A stretch of DNA of 64,000 nt, from NCBI RefSeq assembly GCF_028858535.1, contig NZ_JAPMOU010000001.1, positions 310,001 to 374,000 on the forward strand, in the 5' to 3' direction. Under the pieces are notes generated by a model. It did no database searches, had not been told where the DNA came from, and was given only the letters and a program-made list of their open reading frames with translations. The DNA comes from Spartinivicinus poritis. GTDB lineage: Bacteria; Pseudomonadota; Gammaproteobacteria; Pseudomonadales; Zooshikellaceae. Each line of letters opens with the position of its first letter. The stretch's first letter is position 1. Both the position numbers and the translations under genes were made by a program. Positions 29,143 to 39,182 of this stretch are shown here, piece by piece.

Positions 29143-30210
29143 CTACCCTGCCCTTTTCAGTAAAATCCCACCCACCGTAAAGCACAACAGTAGTGGCACA
29201 ATCACAGCAATTAGCGGCGAGAAGCCAAATACCAAACTGGATGGGCCAAGTAACTCTTGGAAGATATTAAAAGAAAACCCAACAATTACTCCAATAAAAA
29301 TACGTAACCCCATTGTGACAGAACGGAGTGGCCCAAACACGAAAGAGATACCCACCAGTACTAACCCGATAATAACTGCAGGCTGCAATAGCTTTCGCCA
29401 AAATGCTAACTGATACTCACCTGCATTCAACCCTTGCTGGCTAAGGTAATCAATATAAGTGCTTAAACCGCGAATTGATAAATCATCCGGCTTTACCACT
29501 ACGACATTAAGCAGATCCATAGACAAGCTGGTTTGCCATTGCAAAAATGGTAGCCGCTCAGTGGTTACACGATCACCTTTAAACTGATTAGACTGAATAT
29601 TCTGCAATAGCCAATAATCACCTTTAAAGATGCCACGATCAGCAAAACTAGCCTCTAACAGTTCTTTTTTATCATTAAATTTAAAGCGGGTAATTCCATG
29701 CACGATACCACCAGGCTCTACGGCATTTAAATGCATAAACTCATTGCCTTCCCGATGCCACACCCCTTGTTGACTGAACTGAGATGAAGAGCCATCTTTA
29801 CTACGGGCAATTGCTCGGCCACTATCTGCTAACTGTTCAGTATAAGGTGACACAAACTCACCTATGGAAATACCAATTAAAATAGTCAGCAACGTTGGCT
29901 GCATGACTCCCCACACGATTCGCCAGAGTGATACCCCTGCAGCACGCATGACTACCAGCTCACTATTGCTGGCCAATGCTCCTAAGCCAACCAAACAACC
30001 AATCAGCGCAGAAAAAGGAATAAATTTATAAATACGGTTAGGGATGGATAAACCAATATACTGTAGTACTTCTAGCAACTGATAACTGGCTTTCATGCTG
30101 GCTAACTCGGCTACAAAAGCAAAGAGCATATCCAGCGATACAATCACTAATAGCACCAAAAAGGTAGCATTCAGGACACTAGTGGCAATATAACGGTCAA
30201 TCTTATTCAT
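29143..30210 (-). CDS. lptG: LptG, LPS export permease
   Basis: One of the two membrane subunits of LptB2FG. 355 residues: three N-terminal helices (about 12-120), a periplasmic jellyroll (about 130-265) and three C-terminal helices (about 275-352). Family pieces: RYIATSVLNATFLVLLVIVSLD, SNSELVVMRAAGVS (the coupling-helix segment), LSTYIDYLSQQGLN. Overlaps the lptF end by 8 bases. Confidence 0.94.
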   Translation of the reverse strand: MNKIDRYIATSVLNATFLVLLVIVSLDMLFAFVAELASMKASYQLLEVLQYIGLSIPNRIYKFIPFSALIGCLVGLGALASNSELVVMRAAGVSLWRIVWGVMQPTLLTILIGISIGEFVSPYTEQLADSGRAIARSKDGSSSQFSQQGVWHREGNEFMHLNAVEPGGIVHGITRFKFNDKKELLEASFADRGIFKGDYWLLQNIQSNQFKGDRVTTERLPFLQWQTSLSMDLLNVVVVKPDDLSIRGLSTYIDYLSQQGLNAGEYQLAFWRKLLQPAVIIGLVLVGISFVFGPLRSVTMGLRIFIGVIVGFSFNIFQELLGPSSLVFGFSPLIAVIVPLLLCFTVGGILLKRAG

Positions 30211-31336
30211 CTTCTGCCACCTCTGATGCTACTGCAGCTTGCTTCAGCTGTTTTTGCTGTCGCCTTTTCATCTGGAAGGGCTCATAAGCCAAAATTAACA
30301 TCGCAACAAGCAAAAATAGCCCATGCACCCCCCATAACCCTGCTGGAGGAATTTTCCCATCCTCAACGGCACCTTTAGCACCAATTAATAGTGCCAAGTA
30401 CACCAAGTAAGTCAAAATAGCAGGCAATAATTTTAAATAACGCCCTTGTCGTGGATTCACTTTACTTAATGGCACAGCCAGTAATACGACAATAAATACC
30501 AGCACTGGTAATGACAATCGCCACTGCAGCTCTGCGACATGACTAAGCTCACTAGAGCCTATCAGTTCACTGGTGGCTATGGCTTTAACTTTATCCGTTT
30601 CTTTACTGGCCTTACTTTCTGGCATTTTTATACCGTAAGTATCGTACTCAGTAATACGAAAGTCCGCCTGACCAGGAGTGCCGTCATAACGGTAACCTTT
30701 GTTTAGAATCAAATAGCGGGCACCCGTTTGTGGCTCAACATGCTGTACACCACCATCAGCCAAGAGTAGCGTGATTCCCCGCTTGCCGATGGCTCCATTT
30801 TTCTGAGAGATAAATACATCTCCCATTTGTAGCCTGTCTTCCGACAAGCGCTCGGTGTAAGTTACCCGACCAGCATTCTCTTGCTCTTGAAAGCGGCCTG
30901 GAGCCAACGTTTCAAATTCAGTCAGTGCATCTTGTTTTGCAAAGATTTCTTCAACATTTTTTGCTCCCCATGGCGTAACAACCAATCCAAGTAGCGCTAC
31001 TATGCAGGCAACAACTGCAGCTGGAGCTAGTGTCTGGGTTAAAATATTGGTTTGGCTAACCCCACAAGCAGTCAGCACTGTCATTTCACTTTCGATATAA
31101 AGCCTGCCATAGGCGAGCAAAATACCAATAAACAAACCTAAGGGAATAATCAGCTCTAAAAACTCAGGCAGTCGATAGCCCATAATGACAAATAAAAAAT
31201 CAGCACTCAGTTGCCCTGAAGCAGCTTGTGCTAAGTACTTGTTAAAGCGGCCACTCATAATAATAAGTAACAGTACACCGCTAACAGCCAACATGGCTGT
31301 AAAAACTTCTCTTGCTAAGTAGCGGAAGATAATCAA
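30203..31336 (-). CDS. lptF: LptF, LPS export permease
   Basis: Partner of LptG in LptB2FG. 377 residues with the same 3 helices + jellyroll + 3 helices layout; IIFRYLAREVFTAMLAVSGVLLL at the N-terminus, ESEMTVLTACGVS coupling segment, VALLAVPLSKVNPRQGRYLKLLP in the C-terminal membrane part. A hydrophilic Q/K-rich tail extends to residue 377. Divergent from pepA; the shared gap (31337-31632) holds both promoters, with no confident site read. Confidence 0.94.
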   Translation of the reverse strand: MIIFRYLAREVFTAMLAVSGVLLLIIMSGRFNKYLAQAASGQLSADFLFVIMGYRLPEFLELIIPLGLFIGILLAYGRLYIESEMTVLTACGVSQTNILTQTLAPAAVVACIVALLGLVVTPWGAKNVEEIFAKQDALTEFETLAPGRFQEQENAGRVTYTERLSEDRLQMGDVFISQKNGAIGKRGITLLLADGGVQHVEPQTGARYLILNKGYRYDGTPGQADFRITEYDTYGIKMPESKASKETDKVKAIATSELIGSSELSHVAELQWRLSLPVLVFIVVLLAVPLSKVNPRQGRYLKLLPAILTYLVYLALLIGAKGAVEDGKIPPAGLWGVHGLFLLVAMLILAYEPFQMKRRQQKQLKQAAVASEVAEDE

Positions 31337-31632
31337 CTGGCTCTCCTAACTTACTCTCCAAATACTACCCAATACCTATGACAGCGTTTTCTTTACAATT
31401 GCGCGACGAAAACTTTCATCCCCCTGACAAGATCAACCTGTATATAAGCAATCAAGAGCAGACTCTGTTACACTCAAACACTTAAATTAATAGGGTTTGT
31501 CAAACAATTAGCTCACAGCACTGCCATTCCAACTGATATTAATTGGGCAATATGCCCAGCCACTTTTCAGTAGCCATTGGCAAAGGCTGCTAATTATCCA
31601 ACAAAGCGATAAATTTGTCTTGTGGGGTTTTC

Positions 31633-33126
31633 ATGGAATTTCTAATCAAAAACACACAACCTGCCACTATCAGCACTGATTGCTTAGTGATACCGGTATT
31701 CGAAAACTCAAAGTTAAGCGACACCGGAAAAGCCCTCGACGAAGCAGCCAAGGGACAATTACACAACATTATTAAACAAGGTGATATTGCAGGAAAACCA
31801 GGTGATACACTGGTTATGCCACAACTGGGTGAAGTCAAAGCCAAACGTATTTTACTTTTTGGTGCAGGAGAGCAAAACAAAAAATTATCCACTGATGATT
31901 TAATTAAGTCACTATCAGCTGTATTTGCTGCACTGAATCAGCTCAACTTAAAACAAGCAGTTCTTGCCTTAGCTGATATTCATTTAGCAGACCGCGAAAA
32001 AACCTGGGTAGTTCGCACTGCGGCACAACTGGCTATTACCAGTCAGTATGAGTTTAACCAGCTAAAATCAACCAAACCCAAAACAACCAAAAACAAATTT
32101 AAAAAACTGATTTTTCTTGCCCCTACATCTACCCACAAAGCCCTTGAGCAATCTACCCAAGAAGCAGCTGCTATTGCCAAAGGCATTAATGTAGCGCGTG
32201 ACCTTGGTAACTTACCTGGCAATATTTGCACCCCCAGCTATCTAGCGAAACAAGCCAAACAATTGGACAAGGATGAAACCAAGCTAAAAGCCACAGTACT
32301 TGGTGAAAAAGAAATGGAAGAACTGGGCATGGGCTCCTTCTTATCTGTTGGCAAGGGCAGTAAGGAGCCAGCCAAATTAATTGTCATGGAATATAACGGT
32401 GGCAACAAAGGTGACAAACCCCATGTTTTAGTGGGCAAAGGCATTACCTTCGATAGTGGTGGTATCAGCCTGAAGCCTGGCCAAGGTATGGACGAAATGA
32501 AGTTTGATATGTGTGGTGCAGCCAGTGTGTTTGGTGCAATCAGCAGTGTTATTGCGCTCAAACTGCCCATTAATGTTGTCGCTATCGTGGCAGCAGCAGA
32601 AAACTTACCCAGCGGTAATGCATCTAAACCCGGTGACATAGTAACTTCAATGTCAGGTCAAACTATCGAAATTCTTAATACCGATGCAGAAGGACGACTG
32701 GTATTGTGTGATGCATTAACCTACGCTGAAAAATTTGAGCCTGAGTCAGTGATTGATATTGCTACATTAACTGGTGCTTGTGTGGTTGCACTCGGTAGTC
32801 ATGCATCAGGCATGTACAGCAATAATGAAAAGCTGGCTAAGGCACTACAAAAAGCCAGTGATGAAAGTTATGACAGAATCTGGCCTATGCCTCTTTGGGA
32901 TGCTTACCAAAAGCAGTTAGACAGCAACTTTGCTGATATGGCAAATATCGGTGGTCCAGAAGCTGGGTCAGTAACAGCAGCTTGCTTTTTAGCTCGCTTT
33001 ACTAAGAAATACCATTGGGCCCACTTGGATATTGCTGGTAGTGCTTGGCTGAGAGGTGATAAAAAAGGTGCCACAGGCCGACCTGTTAGTTTGCTTGTGC
33101 AGTATTTAATCAACCAAACTAAGTAG
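31633..33126 (+). CDS. pepA: Leucyl aminopeptidase (M17), PepA/XerB-like
   Basis: Cytoplasmic hexameric dizinc aminopeptidase; in E. coli PepA is also a DNA-binding accessory factor in Xer recombination and a repressor. 497 residues from the ATG at 31633 (MEFLIKNTQPATIS, matching E. coli MEF...); the frame extends six codons to a TTG that has no support. Metal and active-site segments intact: VGKGITFDSGGISLKP, MKFDMCGAA, NTDAEGRLVLCDAL. Conserved order lptF / pepA-holC-valS. Confidence 0.96.
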   Translation: MEFLIKNTQPATISTDCLVIPVFENSKLSDTGKALDEAAKGQLHNIIKQGDIAGKPGDTLVMPQLGEVKAKRILLFGAGEQNKKLSTDDLIKSLSAVFAALNQLNLKQAVLALADIHLADREKTWVVRTAAQLAITSQYEFNQLKSTKPKTTKNKFKKLIFLAPTSTHKALEQSTQEAAAIAKGINVARDLGNLPGNICTPSYLAKQAKQLDKDETKLKATVLGEKEMEELGMGSFLSVGKGSKEPAKLIVMEYNGGNKGDKPHVLVGKGITFDSGGISLKPGQGMDEMKFDMCGAASVFGAISSVIALKLPINVVAIVAAAENLPSGNASKPGDIVTSMSGQTIEILNTDAEGRLVLCDALTYAEKFEPESVIDIATLTGACVVALGSHASGMYSNNEKLAKALQKASDESYDRIWPMPLWDAYQKQLDSNFADMANIGGPEAGSVTAACFLARFTKKYHWAHLDIAGSAWLRGDKKGATGRPVSLLVQYLINQTK

Positions 33127-33221
33127 TAATGCAAGGTTGGTAGACTCTCTGTTGTCCGACTTTCAGTTGGCCGATACCCTGTCGGCCAACCTCTGTTACA
33201 TATTCATGATACCCACTTAGC

Positions 33222-33653
33222 ATGACACGTATTGATTTCTATATATTGCCTGACCAACAACCAGCCGCTCGCCAACAGTTTTGTTGCCGTTTAACTGAAA
33301 AAGCCATCAAACATGCCAAGTCAGTCTATATTCATACTAATGGGCATGAAGAAGCAGAAATGCTTGATGAGCTACTATGGTCCTTTCGTGAAGATAGTTT
33401 CATTCCACACCAGTTAGTAGCCAAGCATGATGAGACACCCTGCCCAGTAAAGATTGGCTGGCAACTGCCGCCATTATCATCAACCAGCCTGCTAATTAAC
33501 TTGACTGACACAGTACCTTCATTTGTTGATCAATTTGAGCGAGTTGCAGAAATTGTTGCAGGAGATGGCATAAGTCGCAAAACTGCACGCCAGAACTTCA
33601 AAAGCTATCGAGACAAGGGGTATTCTTTACACAGTCACAATATTCGAAGTTAG
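33222..33653 (+). CDS. holC: DNA polymerase III subunit chi
   Basis: Clamp-loader accessory subunit linking the polymerase to SSB. 143 residues. Recognised by RIDFYILPDQQPAARQQFCCRLTEKA, DELLWSFREDSFIPHQL and the end FKSYRDKGYSLHSHNI. ATG at 33222, 95 bases after pepA. Confidence 0.94.
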   Translation: MTRIDFYILPDQQPAARQQFCCRLTEKAIKHAKSVYIHTNGHEEAEMLDELLWSFREDSFIPHQLVAKHDETPCPVKIGWQLPPLSSTSLLINLTDTVPSFVDQFERVAEIVAGDGISRKTARQNFKSYRDKGYSLHSHNIRS

Positions 33654-33683
33654 CACTTATTAAATTATTTGTATTACTGCTGT

Positions 33684-34364
33684 ATGGCCAAGCTTTACTT
33701 TACTAAACCAAACTCTAAACAACCTAATGGCACAGGTAAGCCTGATCACCGGCAATTAACTGAGTCAGGGCGCTCTAAAAATAAGCAAGGGCATTCCCCT
33801 TCCTCCAATTCTTTAGAGCGAACCGACATACCCACCCTAAATGACATAGCAGACTCAGCTTTGAATAAAGACCAACAGCCCAGTGAAGTAGCCCAACAAG
33901 CTAAGCCCACCACCGATATACCAACCCTAACAACACCGACTGCAAAATCTACTCAGCAAAGTCGAGCTAAGAGTCACCAAACTAAGCAGCCTGCTTCGAG
34001 AGCACCCGCTCAAAATAATATCAATGAGAATAATCCCTTTATTCCTGACAGTGTTAAAACAGCACATGTACAACATAAGCTAACAACCAACCACAAAAAA
34101 GCAAGCCAACCAACCACTTCTACAGCCAATCATTCTGTTTCTCAAAGCCAGTTTCAAAGCGAACAATCAGCCAGCAGCTTAAGAAGAATTAAAAGTCTGG
34201 ATGATGGTGTTCGTAATAAATTACGACAAGAGCTGGAAATGCAAAGCGAAATTGTGCTACAAGAACTCATTGATGAGTTTATTCCGCAAATTGAAGCAGA
34301 ATTCCACAAGCGCATGCGCGCAGAAATAAGCGACATCATTGATCAAATTATTAGCAGATCTTAG
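33684..34364 (+). CDS. Uncharacterised low-complexity protein between holC and valS
   Basis: 226 residues from the ATG at 33684; the frame begins five codons earlier at a TTG. Residues about 10-165 are Thr/Ser/Gln/Lys/Pro-rich and look disordered, with two related ERTDIPTLND and TTDIPTLTTP segments. The last 60 residues form a charged amphipathic region (LDDGVRNKLRQELEMQSEIV, then EFIPQIEAEFHKRMRAEI) likely to be helical. No known domain recognised. Pseudomonas also has a hypothetical gene between holC and valS, so the position is conserved even if the sequence is not; a role near the replisome or ValRS is not shown. Confidence 0.7.
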   Translation: MAKLYFTKPNSKQPNGTGKPDHRQLTESGRSKNKQGHSPSSNSLERTDIPTLNDIADSALNKDQQPSEVAQQAKPTTDIPTLTTPTAKSTQQSRAKSHQTKQPASRAPAQNNINENNPFIPDSVKTAHVQHKLTTNHKKASQPTTSTANHSVSQSQFQSEQSASSLRRIKSLDDGVRNKLRQELEMQSEIVLQELIDEFIPQIEAEFHKRMRAEISDIIDQIISRS

Positions 34365-34541
34365 TCCCACCCTTACTCAAGGGCACTACTAAAAATAATA
34401 TTTTTTCATTTTAGAAGTACTCTTAACTTAATTAGTTGTTTCCTTTCAGCTACCCCTCTTAACTGAAAGGTTATACCTTATGTATAATCCTTAACTGTTG
34501 AAGATTACCCATTTAAAAGGCAACCGGTAATAAGTATCACC

Positions 34542-37325
34542 ATGGATAAAACGTTTAAGCCACATGAATTAGAGCGCCAATGGTATAAAACCTGGGAAGA
34601 GAAAAGCTATTTCGTTCCTCAGGGTGAAGGAAAGCCATACTCTATAATGATTCCTCCCCCCAATGTGACAGGCAGTTTGCACATGGGACACGCTTTTCAA
34701 GACACTATTATGGATGTCTTGACTCGCTACCACCGAATGAAAGGTCAAAAAACCCTATGGCAGGTGGGTACTGATCATGCTGGTATTGCTACCCAAATGG
34801 TGGTGGAGCGCCAATTATTAGCGCAAGGTGTTAGCCGTTTAGATCTTGGTCGAGAAAAATTCCTGGAAAAAATCTGGGAATGGAAAGCCGAATCTGGTGG
34901 TACAATTACTGAACAATTACGCCGAATGGGCGCTTCTGTCGATTGGTCCCGCGAACGCTTTACCATGGATGAAGGCTTATCGAATGCAGTAAAAGAAGTG
35001 TTTGTTCGTTTGTATGAAGAAGACCTGATTTACCGAGGCAAACGACTGGTTAACTGGGACCCTAAACTACATACGGCAATATCTGACTTAGAAGTTATTT
35101 CGGAAGAAGAAAATGGCCACTTATGGCATTTCCGCTACCCGCTAGCTGATGGCGCAAAAACCGCTGACGGTAAAGACCATATTGTAGTAGCCACCACTCG
35201 CCCAGAAACCATGCTCGGTGATACAGCTGTTGCCGTCCACCCCGAAGATGAACGTTACCAGGCATTGGTAGGTAAGTTTATTGAATTACCATTAACTGGC
35301 CGCCGCATCCCTATTATTGCTGATGATTATGTGGATCAAGCATTCGGCACAGGCTGTGTAAAAATCACCCCTGCCCACGACTTTAATGACTATGAGATTG
35401 GCCAACGTCATCAGCTACCAATGATTAATATCCTAACCATTGATGCCAACCTCAATAATGAAGTACCCGAAAAATACCGTGGCATGGAACGATTTGCTGC
35501 CCGCAAACAAATCGTTGCTGATTTTGAAACTACTGGTCTACTGGAAAAAATCGAAGACCACAAGCTGAAAGTACCCCGTGGAGACAGAAGTGGTGTAGTT
35601 ATTGAGCCTTATCTGACTGATCAGTGGTATGTCAAAGTAGGCCCACTGGCAGAGCCTGCCATCAAAGCAGTTGAAGATGGGGATATCGAGTTTGTACCTA
35701 AGCAGTGGGAAAACACCTACTTTGCCTGGATGCGCGACTTACAAGACTGGTGTATTAGCCGTCAGTTGTGGTGGGGTCACCGTATTCCAGCCTGGTATGA
35801 TGAAAATGGCAATGTCTATGTAGGGCGTGATGAAGCTGAAGTTAGGGAAAAGCACCAAATTAGCCCAACGGTTAAGCTTCGTCAGGATGACGATGTACTG
35901 GATACCTGGTTCTCTTCTGCGCTGTGGACCTTCTCAACCCTGGGCTGGCCAGATGAAACACCTGAATTAAAAGAATTTCACCCAACGGATGTATTGGTCA
36001 CTGGTTTTGACATCATTTTCTTCTGGGTTGCCCGGATGATTATGATGACCTTAAAGTTCCGTGGAGAAATCCCCTTTAAGAAAGTGTATGTACATGGGTT
36101 GGTTCGCGATCAGGATGGTCAAAAAATGTCTAAATCGAAAGGCAATGTACTCGACCCACTCGATTTAATTGACGGTATTAGCTTTGATGACTTATTAAAC
36201 AAGCGCACCAGCGGCTTAATGCAGCCTCATATGAAAAAATCCATTGAGGCATCCACTCGCAAACACTTCCCAGAAGGGATTGCTCCTTATGGCACAGACG
36301 CCTTGCGCTTTACATTCTGTTCATTAGCCTCAACCGGCCGTGATATTAAATTCGACATGGGCCGGATGGAAGGCTATCGCAACTTCTGCAACAAAATCTG
36401 GAACGCCGCAAGGCTGGTCTTGAGTAATACTGAAGGCGAAGACTGTGGGCAGAATGATGGTGACGTTGAACTAAGCTTGGCTGATCGTTGGATTATTTCA
36501 CGCTTACAACAAGCCGAGCAAGAGGTTGCCGAAGCAGTTGAGTCCTTCCGCTTAGATCATGCCGCCAATGCAATCCAGCAGTTTGTTTGGGATGAATTTT
36601 GTAGCTGGTACCTTGAGCTATCAAAAACGGTCATTTATGACAAAACGGCGAGTGACGCTCAATTAAGAGGCACTCATCGTACCATGGTTCGGGTATTAGA
36701 AGCCACTTTACGTCTGGTACACCCCTTTATGCCATTTATCTCCGAAGAAATTTGGCAACGCTTGGCATCATTAGCAGGCAAACAGGGTGATACCATCATG
36801 CTGCAGCCTTACCCAGAAGCTGATAACAGCTTACTGGATCAGGAAGCCATGGCTGATATTGAGTGGGTCAAAGGCGTTTTGGTTGGGGTGAGAAATATCC
36901 GTGGCGAAATGGATATCAGCCCGAAAAAGCTAGTGCCAGTGTTACTACAAAATGGCACCGCTGAAGATAAAGCGCGCTTAGAAGCCAACCAAACTTATCT
37001 GCAAAAGCTGGCCAATATTGAGTCAATCACTTGGTTGGAAAGCACTGACGAAGCCCCGACTTCAGCGACTCAGCTAGTAGGCGACATGAAAGTGCTGGTA
37101 CCAATGGCTGATTTAATTGATAAATCAGCTGAGCTTGCTCGCTTAAGCAAAGAAATCGACAAATTAGATAAAGAACTCAGCCGCTTACAAGGCAAGCTGA
37201 ATAATCCGAATTTTGTTGATAAAGCACCTGCTCAAGTGGTTGATAAAGAAAAAGCCAAGTTAGCAGATACACAGGCTGCACAACAAAAACTGTTGGAGCA
37301 AAAAGCCAGCATAGAAGCTTTATAA
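34542..37325 (+). CDS. valS: Valine-tRNA ligase
   Basis: Class I aminoacyl-tRNA synthetase charging tRNA-Val, with an editing domain against threonine. 927 residues. HIGH motif as HMGH (47-50, in [13 protein letters not shown]), KMSKS motif near residue 528 ([15 protein letters not shown]), editing-domain [11 protein letters not shown], and the C-terminal coiled coil ([20 protein letters not shown]) typical of bacterial ValRS. The 177-base leader contains an 8-bp stem (34442-34449 with 34463-34470) followed by a TATAAT at 34483-34488, a possible promoter -10 without a convincing -35. Confidence 0.97.
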   Translation: MDKTFKPHELERQWYKTWEEKSYFVPQGEGKPYSIMIPPPNVTGSLHMGHAFQDTIMDVLTRYHRMKGQKTLWQVGTDHAGIATQMVVERQLLAQGVSRLDLGREKFLEKIWEWKAESGGTITEQLRRMGASVDWSRERFTMDEGLSNAVKEVFVRLYEEDLIYRGKRLVNWDPKLHTAISDLEVISEEENGHLWHFRYPLADGAKTADGKDHIVVATTRPETMLGDTAVAVHPEDERYQALVGKFIELPLTGRRIPIIADDYVDQAFGTGCVKITPAHDFNDYEIGQRHQLPMINILTIDANLNNEVPEKYRGMERFAARKQIVADFETTGLLEKIEDHKLKVPRGDRSGVVIEPYLTDQWYVKVGPLAEPAIKAVEDGDIEFVPKQWENTYFAWMRDLQDWCISRQLWWGHRIPAWYDENGNVYVGRDEAEVREKHQISPTVKLRQDDDVLDTWFSSALWTFSTLGWPDETPELKEFHPTDVLVTGFDIIFFWVARMIMMTLKFRGEIPFKKVYVHGLVRDQDGQKMSKSKGNVLDPLDLIDGISFDDLLNKRTSGLMQPHMKKSIEASTRKHFPEGIAPYGTDALRFTFCSLASTGRDIKFDMGRMEGYRNFCNKIWNAARLVLSNTEGEDCGQNDGDVELSLADRWIISRLQQAEQEVAEAVESFRLDHAANAIQQFVWDEFCSWYLELSKTVIYDKTASDAQLRGTHRTMVRVLEATLRLVHPFMPFISEEIWQRLASLAGKQGDTIMLQPYPEADNSLLDQEAMADIEWVKGVLVGVRNIRGEMDISPKKLVPVLLQNGTAEDKARLEANQTYLQKLANIESITWLESTDEAPTSATQLVGDMKVLVPMADLIDKSAELARLSKEIDKLDKELSRLQGKLNNPNFVDKAPAQVVDKEKAKLADTQAAQQKLLEQKASIEAL

Positions 37326-37615
37326 GATTCTACAACACTTTGGACAGTGTCGCGAAAGCTGGAAAATATGGGGTGATAGGGTGTTCTGGAACTGCTGTCA
37401 GGAACAGCTAAAGCGCTAAAGGCCATGAATGGCCTTTAGCGCGGTGGAAGAATATCCTATTAATCCATATTTATTCTCACCTTTTGCAACACCCTCCCCT
37501 TTCTTTACTTATTGATTATCCCCACCCGCTCTTTCACTCTCCTATCATTCCTACGCTACACTTACCCTAATAATGACAAATTGAAACAGCTGTCAAAGTA
37601 GAAAAGACAAAGGAC
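37326..37615. other. Gap after valS with a 14-bp perfect hairpin and repeat debris
   Basis: 37413-37442 is a perfect 14-bp inverted repeat with a 2-base spacer; no T-run follows, so it is not a classic terminator. The stretch 37348-37405 resembles 56066-56124 (shared pieces such as ATAGGG, TTCTGGAACTGCTG), so it is part of a dispersed repeat family. The rest is the leader of the next small gene. Confidence 0.5.
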
Positions 37616-37828
37616 ATGAAAAAATATATTGAGCTGATGGCAGATCGATTTCTGTTCATGATTACTGCCATCATTATGATATTACTAGCCTGGTTATTTT
37701 GGAGCAGTAGTGGTCAATCAATATTCTTTGAAATTTTCATTTTAATTGCCATTACTTTACTAGTAGCTGAAAATGTACATCTACGACTACGAATTAAAAC
37801 TCTCAAACAAAACGACAATTCTAATTAA
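37616..37828 (+). CDS. Small two-helix membrane protein, unknown function
   Basis: 70 residues: two hydrophobic segments (about 11-30 and 37-52) separated by a short polar turn, short basic N-terminus and a charged tail (HLRLRIKTLKQNDNSN). A GGAC lies just before the ATG. I recognise no family. It stands alone between valS and the cysteine-repeat protein. Confidence 0.5.
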   Translation: MKKYIELMADRFLFMITAIIMILLAWLFWSSSGQSIFFEIFILIAITLLVAENVHLRLRIKTLKQNDNSN

Positions 37829-38048
37829 TTTTTAATAATTGCTAAAACCATTCCAATTTAACTCTTTTAAATTAAAACAGCTATTTCCATTGATCTATAA
37901 CAAAAAAAGCCAAGCAAGTAAAAAACATTATACGTTTGTCTATATTGATTATTCTTTTTTTTAGCTCTAGCCTGAACACGCCACCAGATATTATAAATTC
38001 TAACAATTCTGGCTAATACACCTCCCTTCTTAGAATAGGACTCATAAA

Positions 38049-38699
38049 ATGAAAAAGAATATAGTTAAAACAACTATTGCTTTAACGTTAATGACCGTTT
38101 TACCTCAGTATGCATCCGCAACAGATTATGAGTGGGATCCGGATATTGAATTATTAAGTGAAGAAGAACTTCAACCCCTTAATCAAGATCAAGTGGAAAC
38201 GGTAAACTCTATTATTTCTCGCAGTATGCGGATATGTAAAAATCAACGAGTACCAGCAGGCTGGGTAATTACTGGAGAAGCTTCAAGTACACGTTGTTCT
38301 GGTAGTTTCCCCAATATGTGGATTATCAAACAACCAGGCAATTCTGAAAGTGTATGCAAAGTTTCCAACATACCCAATGGATATGTCATTAAAGCAGAAG
38401 CTTCAAGCACTTCTTGCCCTGGTCGTTTTCCTAACGTTTGGAAAATAAAAAAACCTGGAAGCTCTGAAGCTATCTGCAAAGTTTCTAAAATACCTGATAA
38501 TTATATTATCACCAGTGAAGCTAGCAGCACCTCTTGCCCACACCGTTTCCCGAATTTATGGCGAATAAAAGTGCCAAGTAGAGTAGATACTATGTGCTCA
38601 GTTTCACCTTTACCTAACGGTTATGTAATTACTGGCAGAGGCAGCAGCACTTCCTGCCCAGGCCGTTTTCCCAATACCGCAAAAATCCGTAAACTGTAA
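38049..38699 (+). CDS. Secreted four-repeat cysteine protein, unknown function
   Basis: 216 residues, exported by a signal peptide (MKKNIVKTTIALTLMTVLPQ, cleavage after ASA near residue 24). After an acidic linker (EWDPDIELLSEEEL) come four tandem 40-residue repeats (about 61-216). Each carries a first Cys at the start, the core GYVI followed by SSTSCPGRFPN, and a second Cys seven residues before the FPN, so two cysteines per repeat and eight in total, suggesting one disulfide each. Repeat 1 is the most diverged (SSTRCSGSFPN). No enzyme motif is visible. Its position upstream of the signalling cluster, same strand, may be coincidental: about 480 bases separate them. Confidence 0.75.
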   Translation: MKKNIVKTTIALTLMTVLPQYASATDYEWDPDIELLSEEELQPLNQDQVETVNSIISRSMRICKNQRVPAGWVITGEASSTRCSGSFPNMWIIKQPGNSESVCKVSNIPNGYVIKAEASSTSCPGRFPNVWKIKKPGSSEAICKVSKIPDNYIITSEASSTSCPHRFPNLWRIKVPSRVDTMCSVSPLPNGYVITGRGSSTSCPGRFPNTAKIRKL

Positions 38700-39182
38700 A
38701 TATCACACTGTATACTTTTTCACAGATAGAAAAGGCCCCAATAAAGGGGCCTAACAACATCAAAAAAATCCAGTAGCCTTTTGTTTATACCCTACACAAA
38801 AAGCCTTTAAGGCTTATTGTCACAATATCTTCCTATAATAACTATACTTTCATCATAAAAATTTAACATTATACACCACTCTATACTCCTATATTCTTAA
38901 GTTTACTTATTTTCAACAGTCTAAAATCAAACCATTAATCATCAACAAACTAATACTTAAATACATGGATCACTATGCATACTTTTTATGCCTGTACGGT
39001 ATATTACATGTTTTAATGCCATACATAGGAGTGAAATAGCACTTATATTAGCCTGAATGTTAGATAATACTTAACAAGAAGGATAATGTGGCAGCAATTA
39101 TAAGAAAATAGTCATGCAGCATACATATTGAGCAGCTCAGTCAAATTCTGGATCAATATCAATATTAAAGGAAACCCTTCTA
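38700..39182. other. AT-rich gap before the signalling cluster
   Basis: A 7-bp hairpin at 38733-38752 and a short palindrome near 38803-38817 follow the repeat-protein gene and may end its transcript. The remainder should contain the promoter of the cluster; no confident site seen and no open frame. Confidence 0.4.
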
